Source: Endozoicomonas sp965232255 | GTDB lineage: Bacteria; Pseudomonadota; Gammaproteobacteria; Pseudomonadales; Endozoicomonadaceae | NCBI GenBank assembly: GCA_965232255.1 | Contig: OZ246962.1 | Span: 248,001 to 312,000, forward strand | Length of the DNA stretch: 64,000 bases | Direction: 5' to 3' | Part shown: in pieces, positions 24,755-33,509 of the stretch | How the letters are laid out: every line of letters begins with the position of its first letter | Numbering within the stretch: position 1 is the stretch's first letter | Position numbers and translations under genes: made by a program | The notes under the pieces: generated by a model | What the model was told of the DNA's origin: nothing | The model's input: the letters and a program-made list of their open reading frames with translations, nothing else | Database searches by the model: none

Positions 24755-25426
24755 ATGCGCGACTTTATTATTGCTCCAAGTATTCTCTCTGCAGACTTTG
24801 CCCGCCTGGGCGAAGAGGTTGAACAGGTGCTGGCCGCCGGTGCTGACTGGATTCATTTTGACGTCATGGATAACCACTACGTCCCTAACCTCACCCTCGG
24901 GCCAATGGTATGCAAAGCCCTGAGAAATTACGGCATCAGTGCCCCCATTGATGTGCACTTGATGGTCAGCCCGGTGGATCGTCTTATTGGCGACTTTATT
25001 GAGGCCGGTGCCAGCATGATCACTTTTCATCCTGAAGCCTCCAAACACATCGACCGCAGCCTGCAACTGATCCGCGAAGGTGGCTGTCAGGCAGGGCTGG
25101 TGCTTAATCCAGCCACCTTGCCTGATGTGCTTGAATACGTTTTGGACAAAGTGGACATAATTCTGTTGATGTCAGTCAATCCGGGATTTGGCGGTCAGAA
25201 GTTCATTCCTTCCACGCTGAAAAAACTGTGCCAGGTACGCAAGCTAATCGACGACAGCGGGCTGCACATTCGTCTGCAGGTTGACGGTGGCGTTACTGCT
25301 AACAACATTCACCAGATTGCCGCAGCCGGAGCAGATACATTTGTTGCCGGCTCCGCTATTTTTGGTGCCGATAGCTACGCCGATGTAATTACCAAAATGC
25401 GTACTGAGCTGGCGCTGCCCCACTGA
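24755..25426 (+). CDS. rpe: Ribulose-phosphate 3-epimerase
   Basis: 223 residues from ATG 24755 (MRDFIIAPSILSADFARLGE), full length. Metal and catalytic residues are in HFDVMDNHYVPNLTLGP, VHLMVSP, SVNPGFGGQKF and QVDGGV. It interconverts ribulose-5-P and xylulose-5-P in the pentose phosphate pathway. AGG stands 7 bp upstream of the ATG. Earlier in-frame ATGs are not supported by family similarity. gph and trpE, frequent neighbours, are not seen. Confidence 0.97.
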   Translation: MRDFIIAPSILSADFARLGEEVEQVLAAGADWIHFDVMDNHYVPNLTLGPMVCKALRNYGISAPIDVHLMVSPVDRLIGDFIEAGASMITFHPEASKHIDRSLQLIREGGCQAGLVLNPATLPDVLEYVLDKVDIILLMSVNPGFGGQKFIPSTLKKLCQVRKLIDDSGLHIRLQVDGGVTANNIHQIAAAGADTFVAGSAIFGADSYADVITKMRTELALPH

Positions 25427-25563
25427 ATAACCATTCGCCCAAGTCAACCCGGCTGCCAAAGGGATTGGCTTTCTGGCGTGGGGAATTTTTTTACTGACTG
25501 ACTGTCAAAGAAGGAAACAAAGAATAATAAAGCCAGTGGGCTTGACAGGGAACAGGAGGTCAG

Positions 25564-26121
25564 ATGAACCAGGCAGGTGGTGTGAGTAATGCGGGTAATG
25601 CGGGTAATGCGGGTAATGCGGGTAATGCAAATAGCATAAGCGACACGGACAGTTTGATGGCTGGTGTGTTGGATAACTTAAAAGCAAGCTGGCACACCAA
25701 AGAAGGATATTCCATTGCCACGCTCTGCGGTACTGTTAGTTCGTCAGTATGTCAGGCCTGTTTTGCTGGCCTGCGATCAGTAAAAGAGTGCCTTGTCCCT
25801 CTTTTTTGCCCAAAACCGCAAGCCAGGGTTGAAACCAAGTTTTATACCGTCTTTTATAGAAACCGCACCGCAACCCACAGTGAGTTGATTGTGCCGCTTT
25901 TGTCCAGGCATGAACAAAACAGTCAGCACCGTAATAAGCCTGTCGAAGAGTCCGGCGACGAAGACTATATGAACGCAGAACTATTCGCTGAATTTTCTGA
26001 AAGTGATTTTTTAGTTGATGGTAAGCCGTGGCGCTTACCATCATTGTCGCCTGTGCCCTACGAATCCATACCTGATGAGGTTTTCTCACAATATTTCGGC
26101 AATGAAGAAGAACAGTATTGA
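25564..26121 (+). CDS. Unrecognised protein with N-terminal NAG repeats
   Basis: 185 residues, with a strong ribosome-binding site (AGGAGG) 5 bp before the ATG, which supports a real gene. The N-terminus has a low-complexity run of Asn-Ala-Gly encoded by a 9-bp tandem repeat (about 25587-25628). Then comes a Cys-rich patch (VSSSVCQACFAGLRSVKECL, about 58-77) and a strongly acidic C-terminal third (EESGDEDYMNAELFAEFSES). There is no signal peptide and no known domain. Its stop touches the stop of the convergent glycosyltransferase gene with no gap. Confidence 0.6.
   Translation: MNQAGGVSNAGNAGNAGNAGNANSISDTDSLMAGVLDNLKASWHTKEGYSIATLCGTVSSSVCQACFAGLRSVKECLVPLFCPKPQARVETKFYTVFYRNRTATHSELIVPLLSRHEQNSQHRNKPVEESGDEDYMNAELFAEFSESDFLVDGKPWRLPSLSPVPYESIPDEVFSQYFGNEEEQY
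25587..25628 (+). repeat. 9-bp tandem repeat (GTAATGCGG), about 4.7 copies
   Basis: A perfect 9-bp tandem repeat inside the unknown gene at 25564-26121, encoding repeated Asn-Ala-Gly. Because the unit is a multiple of three, copy-number change alters protein length but not frame. Confidence 0.9.
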
Positions 26122-27270
26122 TCAATCCGGCATGTATTCGCCAGAGTAAAATTTGCCGTTCTCCAGCTGTTCGACAACATCCAGATAAGCTTGCACCACC
26201 AGTGTCTGGCTAAACTGCTTACTGACCAAACTGCGCCCGCAGCGTCCCATCTCCCCACGAACCTGCCCCGGCAGACTGACCATAGCCACCATAGCTTCAG
26301 CCAGTGAAGCTGGGTCTTTGGGCTGACAGAGAATGCCGTTTTGGTAATGGCTGACCACACTGCGACAGCCGGGCACATCCGTGGCAATCACCGGCAAACC
26401 CATGGCACAAGCTTCGAGCAGTGACCGGGGCAGTCCTTCCCGGTAAGAAGGCAACACCACACAGTCTGCATGGGCGAGCACATTTTCAATGGCATCGGAC
26501 GCGCCAAGCCATTCAACGCCATATTGCTCCTGCCAACTGTGCAACTCCTCCCGAGTAATGGCGGATTTGTTTTTGGCATCGGCAAAACCAACTAACTGTA
26601 ACCGGGCCTTAACTCCCTGGCTTTTCACCATAGCAAAGGCTGTTACCAATTCCCGCAGACCTTTGTCGCCCAGCATGCGCCCTACATAAAGAAAACGAAA
26701 ATGGTCAGATACTGTCGGTTGTTCAATGGGCTTGAAACGCTCAAGATCCACCCCGGAACCCGGCAACAGCTTCAGTCGGTCGGCACGGACCAGTTTATGT
26801 TCTATCAGTAACGCCTGGTCTTCACTGTTCTGGCAAAATACCTGGTAGGCAAAAGGCTGGCTGACTCTGTACAAGTCGCGCACAATTCGCCCTACCCAGC
26901 CCGGGTGAATAAATGCTGTGCCAAGCCCTGACACGTTGTTCACCGCCGGTATGCCCAGTGCTTTTGCTGCCAGAGTCCCGTATATATTGTTCTTGATGGT
27001 AAAATGAAATACGACGCTGGGCTTATACTGACGATAAATCCGGAAAAAACGCCAGGCTGTACGCACATCTTTTAGCGGATTATTGCCTGAGTTATCCATG
27101 GCCAGCGGGATAAAAATAACACCGAACTCATTTACCAGGCGCTGGCTGTATTCATCCTCAGGGGCGATACAAAAAACACGATAGCCATGCTTTATTAATT
27201 CAATAATGGTATCCCGGCGAAAATTATAGAGATACCACGACGTGTTGGCCGAAAAACAGATATTTTGCAT
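26122..27270 (-). CDS. Glycosyltransferase family 4 (PglA-like)
   Basis: 382 residues, GT-B fold. The N-terminal half has LYNFRRDTIIELIKHGYRVF and the C-terminal donor site has PSYREGLPRSLLEACAMGLPVIATDVPGC (about 285-312), the GT4 E-x7-E type motif. It most resembles enzymes that add HexNAc to undecaprenyl-linked sugars in capsule, O-antigen or N-glycan clusters. It is the last gene of the 25-kb polysaccharide operon, convergent with the gene at 25564. Acceptor and donor cannot be read from sequence. Confidence 0.88.
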   Translation of the reverse strand: MQNICFSANTSWYLYNFRRDTIIELIKHGYRVFCIAPEDEYSQRLVNEFGVIFIPLAMDNSGNNPLKDVRTAWRFFRIYRQYKPSVVFHFTIKNNIYGTLAAKALGIPAVNNVSGLGTAFIHPGWVGRIVRDLYRVSQPFAYQVFCQNSEDQALLIEHKLVRADRLKLLPGSGVDLERFKPIEQPTVSDHFRFLYVGRMLGDKGLRELVTAFAMVKSQGVKARLQLVGFADAKNKSAITREELHSWQEQYGVEWLGASDAIENVLAHADCVVLPSYREGLPRSLLEACAMGLPVIATDVPGCRSVVSHYQNGILCQPKDPASLAEAMVAMVSLPGQVRGEMGRCGRSLVSKQFSQTLVVQAYLDVVEQLENGKFYSGEYMPD

Positions 27271-27316
27271 TATTGTGCTTCTTATTTTTATTTAGCCAGA
27301 GCTGGGAAACCCAGTG

Positions 27317-28288
27317 TCAAATAACGTCCATCTCACGCATGCAGCGGCTTTCCATACCGAACTGCTCAGTAAGATGCCTGAACTTGATCAGAATCTTTTC
27401 CAGATAATGAAGATTCACTTCAGTGTCAGCCCCAAAGTTATGAGGGTGCCACCACAAGTGATAGAGCAGACCATTTTTGGCTGCGTGTTCCATTTCGCTG
27501 ATGATTCGCTGCAATGACAGAGCTATGCGCACAGAAGACGTGGACTTGCTGACTGGCCGGAGAAAGCGACTGGCCGCCACATTCACCATGCCACAAGACA
27601 CTTCTGGCAGAGCACCATGATAGCCATCAATAGGTATGACCGTGTCTATGGCTCTCAGGGCGCGCACAATCTGACTGCGTTCCTGTTGTGCCTTTTCCTG
27701 GTAGATAAACGACTTGGGATTCCCGCGAAAAAACTCAATACCCTGCGACTGACAAATGACCAGATACTCCTCTGAATACTGATTTCGCGGGAAAATAACA
27801 GACGTCATCTTATGGCCATACTTATGGGCAATGCCCAGGGCAGCACTGAGATCTTGCCGGAACTGCTCAAGGGTTTGGCCAGCTTCCAGGCAGTAGTAGT
27901 GGGAAAACGTATGGGTGGCAATCTCCTGCCCCTTAACGGCAGCAATACGATCAATCAATGAGCCGGCAAAATGATAAGGATCGCAGCGTTCACTATCACC
28001 GACCTGCTCCTGCAAATATCGATAAGGGCTGAAATGCTCATTTTTATAGGCAGGCAACAGTGATGGTATAAATTCCGTCAACTCCCGCCGATTTCTGGCA
28101 AACAGAAATCCGACCACCGCCCAGGTGGCGTGGATATCGTACTTGCGAAACAGGTTCAGCAGTTGTGGAATTGCCTTTCTTGCACCAATAATGTTCTTGC
28201 CATAGCCAGAGATCGTCCGTTTATCCCTGACGCCCCACATCAGCTCAAAATCCAGAGAGATAAGGAGTTTGCCATTTTTATTGATCAT
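27317..28288 (-). CDS. Polysaccharide deacetylase family protein
   Basis: 323 residues from ATG 28288 (MINKNGKLLISLDFELMWGV). NodB-type motifs: SLDFE near residue 11 in place of TFDDG, and the metal motif HTFSHYY (HxxxH, about 127-131). A late WWHPHNFG could supply the general acid His. The start overlaps the end of the EpsG-like gene by 11 bp. It probably removes N-acetyl groups from the repeat unit made by this cluster, on the cytosolic side since no signal peptide is seen. Metal dependence is inferred from the motif. Confidence 0.82.
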   Translation of the reverse strand: MINKNGKLLISLDFELMWGVRDKRTISGYGKNIIGARKAIPQLLNLFRKYDIHATWAVVGFLFARNRRELTEFIPSLLPAYKNEHFSPYRYLQEQVGDSERCDPYHFAGSLIDRIAAVKGQEIATHTFSHYYCLEAGQTLEQFRQDLSAALGIAHKYGHKMTSVIFPRNQYSEEYLVICQSQGIEFFRGNPKSFIYQEKAQQERSQIVRALRAIDTVIPIDGYHGALPEVSCGMVNVAASRFLRPVSKSTSSVRIALSLQRIISEMEHAAKNGLLYHLWWHPHNFGADTEVNLHYLEKILIKFRHLTEQFGMESRCMREMDVI

Positions 28289-29366
28289 AACCGAGCTGCA
28301 AAACGTTATAGGCTTTATAGGGAACCCAGGCATTGGCGTGGGAGGCAAAATTCAACCAGACAAACAGCACCGCAAAAAGATACCCACAGACCAGCAAGTG
28401 AACCGTAAATTTATTCCAGCGGGTAAACAGCCCTTGCAGATTCGATAACACCAGCATTTGCAACGGAATTATGTATAGGGCAAAACGGTCAATGATGGTG
28501 GATAGCGAAGAAAAAGCGAGCAGCAACACAAATAACAATACCGATGCACAGGACAGCAGCAATACCAGTTGATAAATAATCGGACTGAAGTTAAAGCGAT
28601 CCCGAAACATCAAAAAGAGCACACCAGGCAAAAATGACATCACTACGCGGATAAACGCGCCCTGCGAGTTATACCGGTCACTTTCCACATAGGAGTACAT
28701 CAGGTTATCAATGGTGCTGGAGAAAAACAGGTAAATCACAATGACTGAAAACAACCCACCGAAAAATATCTTCTGGTTGCGATTTCGCTCGGTGATCAAA
28801 AAGGCAATGGGTGCCATAACAATGGCTGTCTTATGAAAAAAAGCACCGGTAACCAGCAACACCACATAACTAATTATTTTTTCTTCATATAACTGGGTAA
28901 TAGCCAGCATTAAAAAGGCAATAGCAACCGCCTGTCGTGCATACCCCATGCCGACAACAATAAACAAATAAGGAAAGGCGACCAACAGAGACAGAAATAC
29001 ATCGCTCTGTTTAAGGCTGAACTTGACAAGGGCATAGGAAAAGATGGCGCCACAGGTAAGGTTGACTCCCATCATACCCCACCCTAGAGAGTGGGAGACA
29101 AAATTAATCAGCTGGTAACCAGGATCTTTTAGCGTCAATACATCGGGAAGGGAAAACCGCGCCATCATGTCGTAATAATATTCATAGGAAAACCAGTCGG
29201 CCCCGATCTGGTAGCGTACACCAACGACAATGGCAAGCAGGATAAAAAAAACAAATAAAAAATAGTGCTTATTAGCAATTAGCACCTGATTATTGTACCC
29301 ATCATCACTGTCGAAAAAAACAGTCGCCAGAAATAGCAAACCAAATAAAACAAAATAGATGGCCAT
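28278..29366 (-). CDS. EpsG-like polysaccharide polymerase (Wzy role)
   Basis: 362 residues with about ten membrane helices. The EpsG pattern is seen in IVVGVRYQIGADWFSYEYYY and LINFVSHSLGWGMMGVNLTC near residues 45-95, and GMGYARQAVAIAFLMLAITQ near 150. EpsG proteins act as chain polymerases in capsule and exopolysaccharide clusters. No other Wzy candidate lies in the cluster, so this is the likely repeat-unit polymerase. It is 1 bp after the preceding glycosyltransferase gene. Confidence 0.82.
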   Translation of the reverse strand: MAIYFVLFGLLFLATVFFDSDDGYNNQVLIANKHYFLFVFFILLAIVVGVRYQIGADWFSYEYYYDMMARFSLPDVLTLKDPGYQLINFVSHSLGWGMMGVNLTCGAIFSYALVKFSLKQSDVFLSLLVAFPYLFIVVGMGYARQAVAIAFLMLAITQLYEEKIISYVVLLVTGAFFHKTAIVMAPIAFLITERNRNQKIFFGGLFSVIVIYLFFSSTIDNLMYSYVESDRYNSQGAFIRVVMSFLPGVLFLMFRDRFNFSPIIYQLVLLLSCASVLLFVLLLAFSSLSTIIDRFALYIIPLQMLVLSNLQGLFTRWNKFTVHLLVCGYLFAVLFVWLNFASHANAWVPYKAYNVLQLGYDQ

Positions 29367-29367
29367 C

Positions 29368-30528
29368 CTACAACTCGTTAAAGATAGTCAAAAGTTTTTG
29401 CTGTTGAACCTGCATGGAATAGATAGACTTTACCGCTGCCAATGCATTGCGCGAAAAGCGCTGATATTGCCCGGCATCTGACATCATAGCCAGCACCGCT
29501 TTATCCCAAGAGGTAATCTCGCTGAGGGGAGTCTCGTTGCAGTTGGTCTCATTGGAGTTAATCTCGTTGGAGCCAGTCTTGTTGGAGCTCGTCTTGTGGG
29601 AGATAGTGTCAACCAGCAAACCACACTGCGAACCGACCACAATATCTTTGTTTACTCCAATGTTTGAGGCGATAACCGGTATCCCGCAAGCCATGTACTG
29701 AATCAATTTATAGCCGCACTTACCGTGCTCAAACTTCTCGTTCGGCAATGGCATAATGCCAATATCAAAAGATTGAATATTTTCCACCTCAGTCTCTTCT
29801 GACCAGGGAATTATTTCCACATTCACTCCATGAAAATCAGGCAAAATTTGTTCATTAGCCCCGATAAACCGCAGAGTTATATTTATCTTTTCAGACAGGG
29901 CACGCATATCATCAGCGATAGCTAACAGGTACTTCTGAGTATAAGGCGAACCGATCCACCCGATGACCAAAGTATCACTAGATGCCATTTTAACTTTTAC
30001 TGAATACCGGGAGGCATCAATCACCGTCGGCATGGTTTGTATTCCCGTGGCCCCGGCCTGAATAGCCCGACTGCACAGATAGTTGTTACCAACAACCACG
30101 GTATTGGATGACTTCATCACAGCATCTATTTTTTTCGATAAAAACAGCCTTACCAACCAGTTTTTTGCAGAGTCATAGTTATGAAAAACCGCATCATCGT
30201 AATCAACAATGTATTTTACCCCGCCGTAGCGCAGTAGCCTTTCGCACACAGCAGGCAGAAATGGGAACAGCTCTTTTTCGATATAAACGACATCATATTT
30301 GTAGACTGAAAATACCTTTACCAGTCGATTAAAATAGCACTTTGCTATCTTGGTAATGGAGCGTTTTTTGGTCCGGTAATACGTTAACAGGTAGTCGTCA
30401 TCGTATAGACAGGAAACATCAACGTTATAATTGTTTTGTTCCAGAAATGGCAGATACTGATAAGTCCTTAAACGTGAACTGGCGCCCATTCTGGAGTATT
30501 TACTGAAGACAAGTGCTGATCTTTTCAT
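29368..30528 (-). CDS. Glycosyltransferase (GT-B type) with repeat insertion
   Basis: 386 residues from ATG 30528 (MKRSALVFSKYSRMGASSRL), with AGGG upstream. The C-terminal half has GWIGSPYTQKYL (about 200) and the donor-site region KCGYKLIQYMACGIPVIASN (about 285-304), as in family 4 enzymes. Between CGLLVD and WDKAVLAMMS there is an unusual run of six pentapeptides, [TI]-x-[SC]-N-[EK]-like, from six degenerate 15-bp repeats (29518-29607). This probably forms a surface loop near the C-terminus. The gene belongs to the polysaccharide operon; specificity is unknown. Confidence 0.82.
   Translation of the reverse strand: MKRSALVFSKYSRMGASSRLRTYQYLPFLEQNNYNVDVSCLYDDDYLLTYYRTKKRSITKIAKCYFNRLVKVFSVYKYDVVYIEKELFPFLPAVCERLLRYGGVKYIVDYDDAVFHNYDSAKNWLVRLFLSKKIDAVMKSSNTVVVGNNYLCSRAIQAGATGIQTMPTVIDASRYSVKVKMASSDTLVIGWIGSPYTQKYLLAIADDMRALSEKINITLRFIGANEQILPDFHGVNVEIIPWSEETEVENIQSFDIGIMPLPNEKFEHGKCGYKLIQYMACGIPVIASNIGVNKDIVVGSQCGLLVDTISHKTSSNKTGSNEINSNETNCNETPLSEITSWDKAVLAMMSDAGQYQRFSRNALAAVKSIYSMQVQQQKLLTIFNEL
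29518..29607 (-). repeat. Six degenerate 15-bp repeats inside a glycosyltransferase
   Basis: Plus-strand units run CTCGCTGAGGGGAGT, CTCGTTGCAGTTGGT, CTCATTGGAGTTAAT, CTCGTTGGAGCCAGT, CTTGTTGGAGCTCGT, CTTGTGGGAGATAGT. They encode a six-fold pentapeptide repeat. The units differ at several bases, so the expansion is not recent. Confidence 0.85.
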
Positions 30529-30702
30529 GTAATTCCCTTTGATAAACTTCCTTGTACTTGGTTGCATCTATAGCGGCAGAAAATATTTACTTAACATGAA
30601 AATTGGTTTTCAATTTAAAACCATTTGGTGTCTGGAAGTAATTCATGAATGCAAAAAATTAATTAATCCGAAATTGCCACCTAATGTTAACAAACCAAAC
30701 CA

Positions 30703-31698
30703 TCAATGCCAGCTTATATACCAATCAACAAAGCGATTTATCGTATCTTGCAATGATGTCACAGGCTTAAAATCAATCACCTTCATTAAATCATCTACAT
30801 CTGCATAGGTGGCATAAACATCTCCGGGCTGCATCGGCAAATAATTCATGACTGCTCGCTTATCACAGGCTTTTTCAATCATGTGAATAAAATCCAATAG
30901 TTTTACCGGCTGATTGTTGCCAATATTATATATTCGGTATGGAGCAGCACTGCAACTGGGGTCATCATTTTTAAAATTGGGAATGCCTTTAGGAATCACA
31001 TTCTGAATGCGTATTATGCCTTCAAGTATGTCCTCAATATCGGTAAAGTCTCTTTGTAATTCACCATTGTTATACACGTCAATGGGCGTATCTTCCATGA
31101 TGGCTTTGGTAAACTTCCAAGCTGCCATATCAGGTCTACCCCAAGGACCATTTACTGTAAAGAAGCGCAAGCCTGTTGTCGGAATGTTATAAAGCTGGGA
31201 ATAACTGTGCGCCATTAATTCATTGGCCTTCTTGGTGGCAGCGTAGAGTGAAACCGGATGATCAACAGGGTGCTTTGTTGAGTACGGTATTTTGCTGTTC
31301 ATACCGTAGACAGAGCTGGATGATGCGTACACCAGATGTTCAATACTATTATGACGACAGCCTTCAAGAATAGTCATCATCCCTATAAGATTGCTGTCGA
31401 CATAGGTCATGGGATTCTGCAGAGAATAGCGAACACCGGCCTGAGCACCTAAATGAATTACACGCTGGAATTTACCACTGTAAAAAAGCTCATTGATACC
31501 TTCACGGTCGGCCAGATCCATTTTGACAAAATGGAAATTATTATAAGGTTTTAGCTGCCCAAGACGAGCATGTTTTAGGCGTGGATCGTAATAATCGTTA
31601 AGATTATCCAACCCGATAACATCATAACCCAACTCGCAGAGCTTTTTGGAGACATGCATGCCGATAAAACCGGCCGCGCCTGTTACCAGGTATTTCAT
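30703..31698 (-). CDS. NAD-dependent epimerase, UDP-glucuronate 4-epimerase-like
   Basis: 331 residues. Rossmann TGAAGFIGMHV (about 6-16), LDNLNDYYDPRLKHARL (about 35-51) typical of UDP-glucuronate 4-epimerases (CapI/LpsL type), and YAATKKANE (Tyr about 152, Lys about 156). It should turn UDP-GlcA, made by Ugd, into UDP-GalA for the acidic repeat unit. Its start codon ATGAAA directly abuts the left end of the IS200/IS605-type copy B, whose terminal bases (GAGG, 6 bp before the ATG) act as ribosome-binding site. The 30529-30702 gap after its stop has no gene. Confidence 0.88.
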   Translation of the reverse strand: MKYLVTGAAGFIGMHVSKKLCELGYDVIGLDNLNDYYDPRLKHARLGQLKPYNNFHFVKMDLADREGINELFYSGKFQRVIHLGAQAGVRYSLQNPMTYVDSNLIGMMTILEGCRHNSIEHLVYASSSSVYGMNSKIPYSTKHPVDHPVSLYAATKKANELMAHSYSQLYNIPTTGLRFFTVNGPWGRPDMAAWKFTKAIMEDTPIDVYNNGELQRDFTDIEDILEGIIRIQNVIPKGIPNFKNDDPSCSAAPYRIYNIGNNQPVKLLDFIHMIEKACDKRAVMNYLPMQPGDVYATYADVDDLMKVIDFKPVTSLQDTINRFVDWYISWH

Positions 31699-32060
31699 CG
31701 AAAACCTCGCGAGAAACCCAGTACTTTTAGTACTGGGAGGGATAGTGAGCAGCCTGATAAGGCTGGAAAACTAACTTCTTTTGATATCAGCACTTTCGGC
31801 ATCTTCCAGTATTGCGGTTAAAATAGTCACTGCTATTATTCACCTGTCTTTGCAGACCTACCTCGGGGCTGGAGGAATGTTAAGCCTGCGGAGTTCGTGT
31901 GAGACTTGGGGAGCATGGGTTGATTCGCCATCGTAAAAGCTCCCAACGTGGAACTTTTGCGCGAAAACCAAGCCTGTTCCCTGAGCAACGAACGATGAAA
32001 CAGGAAGCCTGTTGGGTGACTAACAGGAATCCCGCTCCTTCAGGGGCGGGAGGATGTCAA
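31699..32060 (+). mobile_element. IS200/IS605-type non-autonomous element, copy B (362 bp)
   Basis: The left end begins CGAAAACCTCGCGAG at 31699, immediately after TTTCAT (the reverse complement of the epimerase start). It carries the hairpin with CCCAGTACTTTTAGTACTGG (about 31717-31736) and the CAGCCTGATAAGGCTG palindrome. The right end hairpin finishes GGAGGATGTCAA at 32060. It is nearly identical to copy A in inverse orientation, with no ORF of its own. It lies between ugd and the epimerase gene inside the polysaccharide operon, so the operon transcript has to cross it. Bases 32061-32189 hold only an AT-rich stem-loop at 32110-32136 (AAGATTTT/AAAATCTT), a possible weak end for ugd transcripts. 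Confidence 0.85.
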
Positions 32061-32189
32061 TTTTATAATCCTTTTCTATCAAACAGACACAGCACTATGG
32101 AAAAGCAGAAAGATTTTAGTAATAGACAAAAATCTTCAATAATTGTTAACCAAAATCTTTTCTTCTGTGTCTCTGTAGAGATCGATATT

Positions 32190-33509
32190 TTAGCGACCAA
32201 TGGAGTAGTAGGTGAAACCTTTGCGAGTCATACGTGTTGGTTCGAACATATTACGGCCATCGAAAATAACCGACTCATTAAGTAGCTCTTGCATCTGTTC
32301 AAAATCTGGGGCTCGAAAATTTTTCCACTCTGTACAGATAACCAAAGCATCTGCACCATTCAAGGCCGACTTCCTGGTACCACACAGTTGTAACTCGTCT
32401 CTTATGCCGTAAATACGCTGAGCTTCTTCCATTGCTTCTGGATCATAGGCTTGCACTCTGGCACCAGCTTTCCATAGAGCTTCCATCAGCACTCTGCTTG
32501 GCGCATCACGCATATCATCGGTATTGGGCTTGAAGGCTAGCCCCCAAAGTGCAAAGGTTTTACCTGCCAAATTGCCCTTGTAATGGGCAACAATTTTATT
32601 AAACAGCACCTCCTTCTGCCGAACATTACGGTTTTCAACCGCGCGCAACAACACCGGTTCAAAATCAATCTCTTCTGCTGTGCGCTGCAGAGCTTGTACA
32701 TCTTTGGGGAAGCAGGAGCCACCATAACCGCAACCCGGATAGATAAAGTGGTAACCGATGCGAGGATCCGATCCAATGCCCTGGCGAACCATTTCGATAT
32801 TCGCTCCCAATATTTCTGCCAGCCCAGCCATCTCATTCATAAAACTGATCTTGGTAGCCAACATACAGTTAGCTGCATACTTGGTCAGCTCGGCACTGCG
32901 TACATCCATTAATACCAGACGTTCATGATTACGATTGAACGGCTCATAAAGTTCACGCATAGTCTCAATAACATCATCACTGTCAGTACCGATAATGATG
33001 CGATCTGGCTTCATGCAATCATCAACCGCTGAGCCCTCTTTCAGGAACTCAGGATTTGAGCACACATGAAAGCCAAATCCGCTGCCACGGGCAGCCAATA
33101 CTTCAGCAACTCGCATTTTTACTTTGTCAGCAGTCCCTACAGGCACAGTAGACTTATTTACCAGGATTTTATCTGCGTTCATATAACTGGCAATGGTCTC
33201 TGCTACTGCCAGCACATACTGCAAGTCGGCTGAGCCATCTTCATCCGGTGGGGTGCCAACCGCAATAAATTGCAACTTACCGTGCTCAATCCCTTGTTTT
33301 GCATCAGTAGTGAACCGCAAGCGACCTGCCTCATAATTTGTCTTAACCAGTGGCTCAAGACCGGGCTCAAAGATAGGGATAATACCCTGCTTCAAGTTAT
33401 CCACTTTCTTCTGATCAACATCAACGCACATAACATCGTGGCCGACTTCAGCCAGTACAGCGGCTTGTACCAGACCAACATAGCCAACCCCAAAAACAGT
33501 AATTTTCAT
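32190..33509 (-). CDS. ugd: UDP-glucose 6-dehydrogenase
   Basis: 439 residues from ATG 33509, with AAGGAG 6 bp upstream; a GTG three bases earlier is less likely. NAD-binding GVGYVGLVQAA (about 6-16) and the catalytic Cys in GGSCFPKDVQAL (about 255-266). It oxidises UDP-Glc to UDP-GlcA with two NAD+, feeding the epimerase gene downstream. The start overlaps the stop of the preceding glycosyltransferase by one base. Confidence 0.95.
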   Translation of the reverse strand: MKITVFGVGYVGLVQAAVLAEVGHDVMCVDVDQKKVDNLKQGIIPIFEPGLEPLVKTNYEAGRLRFTTDAKQGIEHGKLQFIAVGTPPDEDGSADLQYVLAVAETIASYMNADKILVNKSTVPVGTADKVKMRVAEVLAARGSGFGFHVCSNPEFLKEGSAVDDCMKPDRIIIGTDSDDVIETMRELYEPFNRNHERLVLMDVRSAELTKYAANCMLATKISFMNEMAGLAEILGANIEMVRQGIGSDPRIGYHFIYPGCGYGGSCFPKDVQALQRTAEEIDFEPVLLRAVENRNVRQKEVLFNKIVAHYKGNLAGKTFALWGLAFKPNTDDMRDAPSRVLMEALWKAGARVQAYDPEAMEEAQRIYGIRDELQLCGTRKSALNGADALVICTEWKNFRAPDFEQMQELLNESVIFDGRNMFEPTRMTRKGFTYYSIGR

